This document shows, one piece after another, positions 21,068-28,866 of a stretch of DNA of 64,000 nt. The notes below the pieces were generated by a model. That model saw only the letters and a list, made by a program, of their open reading frames with translations. It was not told the origin of the DNA and did not search any database. This DNA is from Candidatus Flemingiibacterium merdigallinarum (lineage in GTDB: Bacteria; Bacillota; Clostridia; Oscillospirales; CAG-272). A program made the position numbers and the translations under genes. How positions within the stretch are numbered: the stretch's first letter is position 1; each line of letters starts with the position of its first letter. The stretch is from assembly GCA_904386005.1 (NCBI GenBank), contig CAJFKR010000004.1, positions 1 to 64,000 of the forward strand, written 5' to 3'.

Positions 21068-22009
21068 ATGCACGAAAGCGAACGTGCCGAATTCGGCAAA
21101 ATGCTGCTTGACGTATTTCGGGGATTGGTTATCGGGATCGTGGTATTCGCGCTGATGGTGACCGCGATATTTTTGTCAAGCGAATACGAGTGGAATCAAC
21201 AAGTCAAGCGGCTTGAACTCGAAAAGAAACGGATCCAGCTTGAGCAGATCGCGAAAGCCGATGTCGTCGGCGTATACGCGTGGGTCAACGAGTGGGGAAC
21301 CGGATTTGGAGCGATCGGCGAGGAGCGCCATGTTGAGAAGCTTGTGCCGGGGGTCGAATACATAGTCGGTCAGCTTCGCAAATATGATGTGAATGAGTTC
21401 ACCGGCTTCAACAATATCAAGATGGACCCCGACGATGATATGCGCTATATGTATCCGGTCGTTACCTTCAACTATTCGGGCTGGGTCAACTTCAGACATT
21501 CAATCAACAACGGCTCGGGCTGGCTCTATTACGGTTCGACCTCGAAAGGACTGAAAACCGGAAACTGGCAGTACCTGCCGAGCGAGGAAAACTACGAAGC
21601 CGACGCGAGCGGCTGGGGGAATGGCGCGACCAGCCTGTCCTGCGCGGTCAACGGGCGCGACAATTTGTATGTGAACCTGCATGACAAGTCGATAAGCGAC
21701 GATATGCGCCGATATAACTATTGTACGACATTAACACTCGGCGAGCTTTATGAAAATGTACCGGCCGAATACGCCGGACGCGAGCGCGAGGTCTGGACGT
21801 CGCACATTGTTGTCGATGCTTACAATGTAGACCCGCGTGAAGCCGGAAATGGCGACGTGAAGCCGGAGGTCAGCTTTCTGCTGCGGATTCGCCATTATGG
21901 AAACTGGGATATCACACAGGAGGAGTACGACGAGCTGATTTTTATAATACCTGATATCTCGGGCAGAAACGCGAGCGAGTATACGACAATTGAACTTGTG
22001 ATCGAATGA
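21068..22009 (+). CDS. Membrane-anchored protein of unknown function
   Basis: A 313-residue protein with one N-terminal transmembrane helix (LVIGIVVFALMVTAIFLSS, about residues 21-40). A charged coiled-coil stretch (NQQVKRLELEKKRIQLEQI) follows. A roughly 240-residue beta-rich domain outside the membrane then has aromatic-rich segments (FNYSGWVNF, GSGWLYYGS, SGWGNGATS). The ATG at 21068 follows AAGGAGGG; nothing longer is needed. It has its own promoter and ends before a tandem repeat and a weak hairpin. I do not recognise the family. The aromatic pattern could suit a carbohydrate-binding or scaffold role, which is a guess. Confidence 0.7.
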   Translation: MHESERAEFGKMLLDVFRGLVIGIVVFALMVTAIFLSSEYEWNQQVKRLELEKKRIQLEQIAKADVVGVYAWVNEWGTGFGAIGEERHVEKLVPGVEYIVGQLRKYDVNEFTGFNNIKMDPDDDMRYMYPVVTFNYSGWVNFRHSINNGSGWLYYGSTSKGLKTGNWQYLPSEENYEADASGWGNGATSLSCAVNGRDNLYVNLHDKSISDDMRRYNYCTTLTLGELYENVPAEYAGREREVWTSHIVVDAYNVDPREAGNGDVKPEVSFLLRIRHYGNWDITQEEYDELIFIIPDISGRNASEYTTIELVIE

Positions 22010-22016
22010 TACAATA

Positions 22017-22097
22017 ATTGCGCCTGTGATTTAATAATACCACGATTGCGCCTGTGATTTAATAATACCACGATTGCGCTTGTAATTCAGTAAAGCG
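22017..22097 (+). repeat. 28-bp tandem repeat, three copies
   Basis: Units at 22017-22044 and 22045-22072 are identical, and a diverged third runs to about 22097. Each begins ATTGCGCCTGTGATTTAATA and ends ACCACG. It is intergenic and 28 is not a multiple of 3, so it is not coding. No spacers, so not CRISPR. Confidence 0.9.
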
Positions 22098-22117
22098 AAT
22101 CGCGGTCGGTAAGGTGA

Positions 22118-22147
22118 GAGGGAAGCCGATTTTATACGGTTTCCCTC
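22118..22147 (+). terminator. Hairpin after the 21068 gene
   Basis: GAGGGAAGCCG (22118-22128) pairs with CGGTTTCCCTC (22137-22147), including a G-T pair, followed by GATTTAT. The T run is weak, so termination is probable but not certain. Confidence 0.55.
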
Positions 22148-22156
22148 GATTTATGC

Positions 22157-22185
22157 TTGACAGCGGGCGGCATTTATTATATAAT
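22157..22185 (+). promoter_or_regulatory. Promoter of the GH42-like gene
   Basis: TTGACA (22157-22162), 17-bp spacer, TATAAT (22180-22185). Confidence 0.85.
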
Positions 22186-22237
22186 GAAGTTGAACTTGAT
22201 GAATCCGGGCTTGTATCCCGCAAGGAGATGATATTAA

Positions 22238-24355
22238 TTGAACAGCAAATACAGCGAATTGCAGCGGCAGCTGCGCGATACGCCGTTTTTCTGGTCGAGA
22301 CTCGGCTTCTGCTACGACCCGCCGCGCGCCGGAGCAGACGGAAAGCAAATTATTTTTTCGCGTGAATTCGATGAGTACCGCCGCGTTTGCCGTGACTTCG
22401 CCGACGCCGGAGTCAGGTGGCAGACGACGATACTGCACAGCGGGTGGGTCGCGGACGGCAAATACGACTACACGTTGTGCGACGAGACGCTCGACGCGCT
22501 GCTCGACGGCAATCCCGACATCATGTATATGCCGCGTGTCAAGCTGAATGTGCCGCCCGACTGGTGCAAAAATCATCCCGAGGACACGTTCGTCTACTAT
22601 TTCGGTCCGCGCGAAGCCGACGAGATCGCGGCTCTCGCCACTACCAACCGGCACGACTATTTCGGCGCGGACACAGACGGCTACTCGGTCAACGGCGGCA
22701 AGGGCGTCTGGCGCGACGACCGCGTCAACCGCGGCGGACTGATTGGGCTGCAAAGCTTTTCGTCCCGAAAGTGGGTCGAGGACGCGTCCGAGACGCTGCG
22801 CCGGCTGCTTTCGCACCTGTCGGAGTCGAAGTATCGAAAGCAGATTATCGGCGTTCACATCGCCTACGGTATGAGCGGCGAGACGAATGTCTGGGGCGTG
22901 TGGTCGCCGCTCGGCGACGGTCATCGCGGCGACTTCGGAATCAATGCCCGCCGGAACTTTGCCGAATACGGAATAGCCAAATACGGCAGTCGCGAAGCCG
23001 CGCTCGCCGCTTGGGGCGGCAGCCTCGAGCCGCCGACTCCGCTCGAGCGTGAAGCTCCGCGCGAGCGGCTTTGCGAGCTGTTCCTCTCGGGAAATCAGAA
23101 GGTGCGCGATTATTTTGAGTTCACGTCCGCGACCAACGCCGACGCGATTGAAGCTTACTGCAAAATTGTCAAGGACGCGTCGGGGCTGTTCGGACGGGAG
23201 CTCGCGGCAGGCGTGTTCTACGGCTATATGTACCTGCCGCAGTCGCCGAACGCCGGTCATCTCGCGATCGAGCGGCTGCTCGACTCGCCATATGTCGATT
23301 TCATGTCATCGCCAAAGGGCTACTTCCGCTGCCTTGCCGGAGACCCGGGCGGCGAGCAGGGACCGAGTGAGTCGATAGCCCTATCAAAGGTCTGGCTCGA
23401 CGAGATAGACAATCACACGCATCTCGACCGCCGACCCGAGGGACGCGCGCGCGACATGGCTGAATCAAAGACTCTGCTCTGGCGCGAAGCTACCAAGAAT
23501 CTGACGCACGGTCAGGGCTTCTGGTGGATGGACCTCGGCGAGGGCTGGTACGACGACCCCGAGCTGATGCATGAGATACGTAAGCTAACCGAGCTCGGCG
23601 AGCGCCTGAAGTCGAAGCCGCGCGAAAGTGCCGCCGAGATTCTGCTTGTCGTTGACGAAAAATCGCTCGGCTCAATGTCGATTTCCTACGGTCTCAATTA
23701 CATACTGATGTATCAGCTTCACAGCGAGCTCAAGCTCTGCGGCGCGCCGGTGGACACGCTGCGGTTTACTGACCTTTTCACACAGCCGCTCGACAACTAC
23801 AAGCTGATCGTGTTCGCGAACTGCTTCTGCGTCACGCCCGACGAGCGCGAGCGGCTGCTCGAATTGACCGCTGACAAGCTGGTCGTCTGGCACTATGCCG
23901 CCGGTATACTGTCGCCCGAATTCGACATTGACAATTACCGAAAGCTCACCGGCTTCAGACTGCGCGAGCTTGACCGCGGCGGCTCGGATTTCATCGGCTA
24001 TCCGCGAGAATATTACAACAACTCGCACCGCCGCGAGCCGAACGATTTCCCGCTGATCACATTTGACGCGGACGGCGCGGAGCTGCTTCACCGCTATCCG
24101 ACCGGAGAGCCGCTCGCGGCGATACGCGGCAGGGTCTGCGTGGCGGCGGCGCCGTGTCTTAATGCCGCCGATTTCCGTTCGCTCGCGCGCCGCGCGGGTG
24201 TCGACATCCTGTGCGACGCTGACTGCACGGTCTATGCCGACAACCGTATCGTCGGATTCTTTCCGAGGGAGGATTTCCACGGTCAGGTCAGGCTTGGCGG
24301 CAGGAAAATCGCCGCGGATATCCCCGCGCATGGCATGAAGGTTTTCGAGCTGTGA
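22238..24355 (+). CDS. GH42-like (beta-galactosidase-type) glycoside hydrolase
   Basis: A 705-residue cytoplasmic protein starting at a TTG preceded by AAGGAG; an overlapping ATG is in another frame. The N-terminal TIM-barrel region has WQTTILHSGW, MPRVKLNVPPDWCK, and HIAYGMSGETNVWG, whose Glu is a candidate acid/base. A FWWMDLGEGWYDDPE stretch near residue 430 follows. From about residue 460 a flavodoxin-like domain (AEILLVVDEKS... LIVFANCF... ERERLLEL) resembles the trimerisation domain of GH42 enzymes, and a short beta end follows. The family call rests on this layout and is less certain than a GH42 with clear motifs. Confidence 0.65.
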   Translation: MNSKYSELQRQLRDTPFFWSRLGFCYDPPRAGADGKQIIFSREFDEYRRVCRDFADAGVRWQTTILHSGWVADGKYDYTLCDETLDALLDGNPDIMYMPRVKLNVPPDWCKNHPEDTFVYYFGPREADEIAALATTNRHDYFGADTDGYSVNGGKGVWRDDRVNRGGLIGLQSFSSRKWVEDASETLRRLLSHLSESKYRKQIIGVHIAYGMSGETNVWGVWSPLGDGHRGDFGINARRNFAEYGIAKYGSREAALAAWGGSLEPPTPLEREAPRERLCELFLSGNQKVRDYFEFTSATNADAIEAYCKIVKDASGLFGRELAAGVFYGYMYLPQSPNAGHLAIERLLDSPYVDFMSSPKGYFRCLAGDPGGEQGPSESIALSKVWLDEIDNHTHLDRRPEGRARDMAESKTLLWREATKNLTHGQGFWWMDLGEGWYDDPELMHEIRKLTELGERLKSKPRESAAEILLVVDEKSLGSMSISYGLNYILMYQLHSELKLCGAPVDTLRFTDLFTQPLDNYKLIVFANCFCVTPDERERLLELTADKLVVWHYAAGILSPEFDIDNYRKLTGFRLRELDRGGSDFIGYPREYYNNSHRREPNDFPLITFDADGAELLHRYPTGEPLAAIRGRVCVAAAPCLNAADFRSLARRAGVDILCDADCTVYADNRIVGFFPREDFHGQVRLGGRKIAADIPAHGMKVFEL

Positions 24356-24462
24356 GCGGTCAGCCACGTCGATGAATGTCGAATTCTGCCGTAAAGCTAT
24401 GCGGCGCGGCAAAAATCGCGGAAATTATCCGAAAATCAACGAAATTGTCATAAAATCACGCG

Positions 24463-24488
24463 AAAATCCGTAATATTGCCGGATTTTT
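24463..24488 (+). terminator. Terminator after the GH42-like gene
   Basis: AAAATCCG (24463-24470) and CGGATTTT (24480-24487) with a 9-nt loop and a T run ending the stem. The symmetric A/T arms allow both directions. Confidence 0.7.
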
Positions 24489-24507
24489 CTAAATTTCGCG
24501 CGGGTTA

Positions 24508-24536
24508 TTGACAAAACGCGGATTTTGTGATATACT
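24508..24536 (+). promoter_or_regulatory. Promoter of the 24.5-kb noncoding RNA
   Basis: TTGACA (24508-24513), 17-bp spacer, TATACT (24531-24536). No open reading frame with a ribosome site follows within the next 500 nt, so it drives an RNA. Confidence 0.85.
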
Positions 24537-24542
24537 ATCTCC

Positions 24543-24908
24543 CGATGGGAAAATATGAGTCATTCATAGCTACCTCACTTTTTGAACCACCCGCTTCGCG
24601 GGGCAGGCTAACGGTGTGCCGGGTTCACTGCCGGACGGATGAGCTCCGTCGTTATTGATTGAGTTGAAAGCTCAAATTTTATAAGTTGGTTACTTTATAA
24701 CCGGTGCGGAGCGCGTGACGCGAAAAGCGTGCAACAAGCGCACAAAACTTGTGAAACGGTCAATAAGAGTAGTAAAAGTAGTATTGCTATATAGACTCTG
24801 AACCCAGAATATATAATCGGAGACTGAAATCTCCGGTTTCTGTCGGTCGATTGAACGATTAGAGCAGGCTTTGTACCAAACCGCGGTTATGGTATGAGCC
24901 TGCTTTTT
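24543..24908 (+). ncRNA. Unidentified structured noncoding RNA, about 365 nt
   Basis: It is bounded by a strong promoter and a clear terminator: AGCAGGCT (24863-24870) pairs with AGCCTGCT (24897-24904), extended by GTACC/GGTAT, then TTTTT. No coding frame of note. The ends of the core pair over long range: GAGT..TAGC..ACTTTT near 24555-24582 with AAAAGT..GCTA..ACTC near 24774-24806. Inside are several hairpins: CCCGC/GCGGG, GAACC/GGTTC enclosing it, GACGGA/TCCGTC, TTGAG/CTCAA and GGTTA/TAACC. Hallmarks of tmRNA, RNase P RNA and SRP RNA are absent. I cannot name it. A 6S-like RNA, or a large Firmicutes RNA class such as raiA or Clostridiales-1, should be tested. Confidence 0.75.
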
Positions 24909-24961
24909 GATTTGTCACGATATTGTAACGGGGACTTAAAGCTATTGATAATTTTGCGGTC

Positions 24962-25036
24962 TCACGAGATTTATAACTCCGCTATCACAATAATAATTTG
25001 CTTTGCAAAATCATCACATACATCAACAAGGAAAGG
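24962..25036 (+). repeat. Structured intergenic element, degenerate copy D
   Basis: It aligns to the full copies from CACGAG through TTTGCTTTGCAAA to ATCAACAAGGAAAGG. The outer stem arms have decayed, but the TTTGC/GCAAA hairpin is intact. It lies 35 nt before the 25071 gene. Confidence 0.6.
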
Positions 25037-25070
25037 CAGACCTTGCTAACGCAATGTCAGGGTCATATTT

Positions 25071-25367
25071 ATGATATCGAAAAAGCAGTATATAATAATA
25101 TTGATTTCAGTGCTTGTCGTTGTCTGGCTCTCCATGTTCGTGACTGATTTTATCTCGGCGTCGACGCTTCGCATGCCGAAGTTCGTTTTGCCAATTGATA
25201 CCGCTGACGACGGCGGGTCGGGAACTTATCTCGGTCTCGGCTACACAGTCGAGCTTGAGGTGCACCTTGACGTCGACTTAGGTGTAGTAATTGAAAAGAC
25301 TGAAATGAAAGTATTCGGCAGGGTCATTGCCTCGTCCGAGCGAGAAAGGGAGAGTATAGGATATTGA
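25071..25367 (+). CDS. Small single-pass membrane protein upstream of speA
   Basis: 98 residues: one N-terminal helix (YIIILISVLVVVWLSMFVTDF), then an extracytoplasmic tail with GTYLGLGYTVELEVHLD and EKTEMKVFGRVIAS. This GLGY-V-E....MKMFGKVI pattern recurs in small Firmicutes membrane proteins of unknown role. The start is ATG 25071 behind AGGG. Its TGA overlaps the TTG start of speA, so the two are translationally coupled and it may be the first gene of the polyamine operon. Confidence 0.75.
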   Translation: MISKKQYIIILISVLVVVWLSMFVTDFISASTLRMPKFVLPIDTADDGGSGTYLGLGYTVELEVHLDVDLGVVIEKTEMKVFGRVIASSERERESIGY

Positions 25368-26821
25368 ATAGATTTATTTTGAATCAGAATCGCGCGCCGG
25401 TTTACGAGGCGCTTGAAGAATTCCGGAACGCACGCGTCGTGCCGTTCGACGTGCCGGGACACAAACACGGTCGCGGTAATCCCGAGCTCACCGCCTTTCT
25501 CGGCAAGCAGTGCGTCGAGGTCGACGTCAACTCGATGAAACCGCTCGACAACCTCTGTCACCCGATTTCGGTCATCAAGGAGGCCGAGGAGCTGGCAGCC
25601 GACGCGTTCGGAGCGGCTAACGCCTTTTTCATGGTCGGCGGCACAACGAGCGCCGTGCAGAGCATGGTTTTGTCTGTCACAAAGGCGGGCGATGAGATAA
25701 TCCTGCCGCGCAACGTACACCGCAGCGTGATTAACGCGCTGGTACTCAACGGCGCGATTCCGGTCTATGTCAACCCCGACGTCGAGCCGAACCTCGGCAT
25801 CTCGCTCGGTATGCGCCGTGAGGACGTCGAGCGCGCGGTGCGTGAGCACCCGAAGGCTCGGGCGATACTCGTCAACAACCCGACCTACTACGGAATATGC
25901 AGCGACCTCAAGGCGATAGTCGAGCTCGCGCACCAAAACGGTATGTACTGCCTTGCCGACGAGGCGCACGGCACGCATTTCTATTTTGGAGAGGATATGC
26001 CGATTTCGGCTATGGCCGCCGGAGCGGACATGGCGGCGGTCAGTATGCACAAGAGCGGCGGCTCGCTGACCCAGTCGAGTCTGCTGCTGCTCGGTGAGGG
26101 CATCGACCCGGGCTATGTGCGGCAGATTATAAACCTGACACAGACGACGTCGGGCAGCTATCTTCTGATGAGCAGTCTCGATATCAGCCGTCGCAACCTC
26201 GCGCTGCGCGGCCGGCAGGTGTTCGCGCACGTCGCCGACCTCGCGCGCTACGCGCGCGAGGAGATAAACTTCGTCGGCGGCTTCTACGCGTTCGGCGACG
26301 AGCTTATCAACGGCAACTCGGTGTACGCATTCGACACGACCAAGCTGTCGGTCCATACGCTCGACGTCGGACTCGCCGGAATCGAGGTCTACGACCTGCT
26401 GCGTGACGAGTACGACATACAGATTGAATTCGGCGACATCGGCAACATCCTCGCGTATATCTCAATGGGCGACCGTATGCCCGAGCTCGAGCGTCTGATA
26501 AGCGCGCTTGCCGAAATCCGCCGCCGCTTCGAGCGGGACAAGGTCGGACTTCTGTCGCAGGAATACATCGAGCCGCAGGTCGTGATGAGCCCGCAGCAGG
26601 CCTTCTACGCCGAAAAGGAGAGCCTGCCGCTCGAGGAGACGCGCGGACGGGTTTCGAGCGAGTTCGTGATGTGCTACCCGCCCGGAATCCCGGTGCTCGC
26701 GCCGGGCGAGGTAATAACCGACAAGGTCATCGAATACATCAACTACGCAAAGGAAAAGGGATGCAGCATGACCGGTCCGCAGGACGAGACGATATCGCGG
26801 CTCAATGTATTGGTACATTGA
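25364..26821 (+). CDS. speA: Orn/Lys/Arg decarboxylase, probable arginine decarboxylase
   Basis: A 485-residue PLP enzyme of the short Bacillus SpeA/YaaO type. It begins APVYEALEEF and has VPFDVPGHKHGRGNPEL. PLP-site motifs are MVGGTTSAVQSM, LADEAHGTHFYF and SMHKSGGSLTQSSLL with the Schiff-base Lys230. The C-terminal region (YPPGIPVLAPGEVI, near residue 440) is the family signature. The inferred reaction is arginine to agmatine, because agmatinase and aminopropyl genes follow. It starts at a TTG overlapping the previous stop; GAAAGGGAG lies about 12 nt upstream. Lysine or ornithine specificity cannot be excluded by sequence alone. Confidence 0.9.
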   Translation: MNRFILNQNRAPVYEALEEFRNARVVPFDVPGHKHGRGNPELTAFLGKQCVEVDVNSMKPLDNLCHPISVIKEAEELAADAFGAANAFFMVGGTTSAVQSMVLSVTKAGDEIILPRNVHRSVINALVLNGAIPVYVNPDVEPNLGISLGMRREDVERAVREHPKARAILVNNPTYYGICSDLKAIVELAHQNGMYCLADEAHGTHFYFGEDMPISAMAAGADMAAVSMHKSGGSLTQSSLLLLGEGIDPGYVRQIINLTQTTSGSYLLMSSLDISRRNLALRGRQVFAHVADLARYAREEINFVGGFYAFGDELINGNSVYAFDTTKLSVHTLDVGLAGIEVYDLLRDEYDIQIEFGDIGNILAYISMGDRMPELERLISALAEIRRRFERDKVGLLSQEYIEPQVVMSPQQAFYAEKESLPLEETRGRVSSEFVMCYPPGIPVLAPGEVITDKVIEYINYAKEKGCSMTGPQDETISRLNVLVH

Positions 26822-26863
26822 ACTCAATGTCATGACACATTGATATGAAAGGAAATTATCGGA

Positions 26864-27715
26864 ATGGATTTATGGTTCAGTGAAAATCATACGGAAAATG
26901 TAAAATTCAGTCTCAGAGTCGAGCAGCAGCTGTTTTCGGCGGAGAGTGAATATCAGCGTATAGATGTGTTTGACAGCATGGAGTTCGGGCGTGTGCTCGT
27001 GCTCGACGGAGACATAATGCTGACCGAGCGCGACGAGTTCGTATACGACGAGATGATAACTCACGTGCCGATGGCGGTTCACCCGAACCCGAAGAATATA
27101 CTTGTCATCGGCGTCGGCGACGGCGGAGTCGTCAAGGAGCTGACGAGATACGATTCGGTCGAGTCGATAGACCTTGTCGAGATGGACCCGATGGTAGTCG
27201 AGGTCTGCAAGAAGTATCTGCCGAACAACGCCTGTCAGCTCGACAATCCGCGCGTGCATATCCACTACGAGAACGGACTCAAGTTCCTGCGCCGGCATGA
27301 GAGCGAGTACGATATAATCATAATCGACAGCCCCGACCCGTTCGGACCGTCCGAGGGACTGTTCACCAAGGAGTTCTACGGCAGCTGCTACAAGGCACTG
27401 AAGGACGACGGAATCATGGTCAACCAGCAGGGAAGTCCGTTCTACCGCGAGGACGCGGTCGCGATGCAGCGCAGTCACCGCCGCATCGCCAGCACCTTCC
27501 CGATAGCGCGCACCTATCAGGCGCATATTCCGAGCTACGCCGCCGGTTACTGGCTGTTCGGCTTCGCGAGCAAGAAATATCATCCGATAAACAGCTTTGA
27601 CGGCGCGAAGTGGCGCTCGCTCGGACTCAAGACGAAATACTACACGACAAAGCTGCACATAGGCTGCTTCTATCTGCCGGCCTTCCTTGAGGAAATGCTG
27701 CTGAGTGTTGAGTGA
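26864..27715 (+). CDS. speE: Polyamine aminopropyltransferase (spermidine synthase)
   Basis: A 283-residue cytoplasmic SpeE. DLWFSENHTENVKFSLRVE leads into the beta N-domain. The decarboxylated-AdoMet-binding site is ILVIGVGDGGVVKELTRY (about residue 80-97), and IIIDSPDPFGPSEGLF (about 150-165) has the catalytic Asp and the DP-GP loop. The family adds an aminopropyl group from decarboxylated AdoMet to putrescine. It lies 42 nt after speA with GAAAGGAA before ATG. No AdoMet decarboxylase (speD) is in the window, and the same operon also encodes the carboxyspermidine route, so its acceptor or donor use is worth testing. Confidence 0.92.
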   Translation: MDLWFSENHTENVKFSLRVEQQLFSAESEYQRIDVFDSMEFGRVLVLDGDIMLTERDEFVYDEMITHVPMAVHPNPKNILVIGVGDGGVVKELTRYDSVESIDLVEMDPMVVEVCKKYLPNNACQLDNPRVHIHYENGLKFLRRHESEYDIIIIDSPDPFGPSEGLFTKEFYGSCYKALKDDGIMVNQQGSPFYREDAVAMQRSHRRIASTFPIARTYQAHIPSYAAGYWLFGFASKKYHPINSFDGAKWRSLGLKTKYYTTKLHIGCFYLPAFLEEMLLSVE

Positions 27716-27716
27716 A

Positions 27717-27853
27717 GTTTGAAATTGATTTCAGACTGCGAGTTTTGTGACTACGCGGTCAAAGACCGCGATATGCTTTGCCAACCGTCATAAAACATCG
27801 ACAAAGGAAAGGATACTTTGCGGTCGCCAAGGATACTTTGCTGTCGCAAAGTC
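27717..27853 (+). repeat. Structured intergenic element, copy B, with start-codon hairpin
   Basis: Palindrome GTTTGAAAT/ATTTCAGAC (27717-27736). The outer stem GTTTTGTGAC/GTCATAAAAC (27742-27751, 27787-27796) encloses CGCGGTC/GACCGCG (27754-27770), and GGAAAGG follows (27806-27812). GGATACTTTGC then occurs twice, the second time as hairpin CTTTGC/GCAAAG (27836-27851), ending two bases before the ATG of speB. The same final hairpin-TC-ATGG arrangement occurs before ygiQ. Confidence 0.8.
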
Positions 27854-28741
27854 ATGGTCAATATAATGCTTAATAAAAATATCGAAACCTTTATCGGCTG
27901 CGACGCCGAATTCGACGAGGCGAAAATTGTGCTGTACGGCGCGCCGTTCGACTCGACCACGAGCTACCGCCCGGGCGCGCGCTTCGGTCCGTCGGCGATA
28001 CGCCATGAAAGTTATGGAATTGAGACCTATTCGCCCTACCAAAAGCGCGACCTCACCGATATAAACGTGTTCGACAGCGGCGACCTCGAGCTCTGCTTCG
28101 GCGATACCGCCGCCGCTCTGGCTGTGATCGGCGAGAGGGCGGACGAGATAGTGTCGACCGGAAAAATTCCGTTGCTGCTCGGCGGAGAGCATCTGGTCAC
28201 GCTGCCGCCGGTCGAACGGCTGTACAAGCAGTATCCCGACCTGCACGTGATACACTTCGACGCACACGCCGACCTGCGCGACGATTACCTCGGCGCGCGT
28301 CTGTCGCACGCCTGCGTGCTGCGGAGAATACACGACCTTGTCGGTGACGGCAGAATACACCAGTTCGGCATACGCAGCGGCGAGAGGGGCGAATTTGAGT
28401 TCGCGGCGGCTCACACCGATATGCACCCACTGACGCTCGGCGGCTTCGGCGAGGTTCGCGCCGCGCTCGACGAGATGACAACGCTGCTCGCCGGACGGAA
28501 AGTCCCGGTCTATGTCACGGTCGACCTTGATGTGCTTGACCCGTCCGAGTTCCCGGGAACGGGCACGCCCGAAGCCGGCGGAATCAGCTTTCTCGAGCTG
28601 CTCGACTCGCTCATTATGATTGCGTCTCGGCTGAATGTCGTCGGTGCGGATTTGGTCGAGCTCGCGCCGAGTCTCGACAGCTCGGGTAGGTCGACCGCGC
28701 TCGCCTGCAAGCTGCTGCGCGAGGTGCTGCTCGCGCTGTGA
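27854..28741 (+). CDS. speB: Agmatinase
   Basis: A 295-residue arginase-family enzyme that hydrolyses agmatine to putrescine and urea. Manganese-binding motifs are all present: LLGGEHLVTL, HFDAHADLRDDY and TVDLDVLDPSEFPGTGTPEAGG. GAPFDSTTSYRPGARFGPSAIR is the substrate-loop region. I chose ATG 27854 because the hairpin-TC-ATGG context is conserved before ygiQ; ATG 27866 is an alternative 12 nt on. The upstream element could sequester the ribosome site. Its place between speE and the carboxynorspermidine genes completes arginine to putrescine. Confidence 0.92.
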   Translation: MVNIMLNKNIETFIGCDAEFDEAKIVLYGAPFDSTTSYRPGARFGPSAIRHESYGIETYSPYQKRDLTDINVFDSGDLELCFGDTAAALAVIGERADEIVSTGKIPLLLGGEHLVTLPPVERLYKQYPDLHVIHFDAHADLRDDYLGARLSHACVLRRIHDLVGDGRIHQFGIRSGERGEFEFAAAHTDMHPLTLGGFGEVRAALDEMTTLLAGRKVPVYVTVDLDVLDPSEFPGTGTPEAGGISFLELLDSLIMIASRLNVVGADLVELAPSLDSSGRSTALACKLLREVLLAL

Positions 28742-28866
28742 TCGGTGCTCTGTCACTGTCTGTACTACTGCGTGAGAGGGGATATTGATTGCCGGTACAT
28801 CGTTTAAGTTATATATCATAATTTCAAATTAAAATAATCCAGAAATTTCTACAGGAGGATAATATA

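Noticed and set aside
22017-22097. Possible CRISPR array at the 28-bp repeat
   Set aside because: Units are directly joined without spacers and there are no cas genes in the window. The same applies to the 27-bp repeat at 55214.
24543-24908. tmRNA, RNase P RNA or SRP RNA
   Set aside because: The diagnostic sequences of each (alanyl tail with CCA-like end, P4 core, SRP tetraloop region) are absent.
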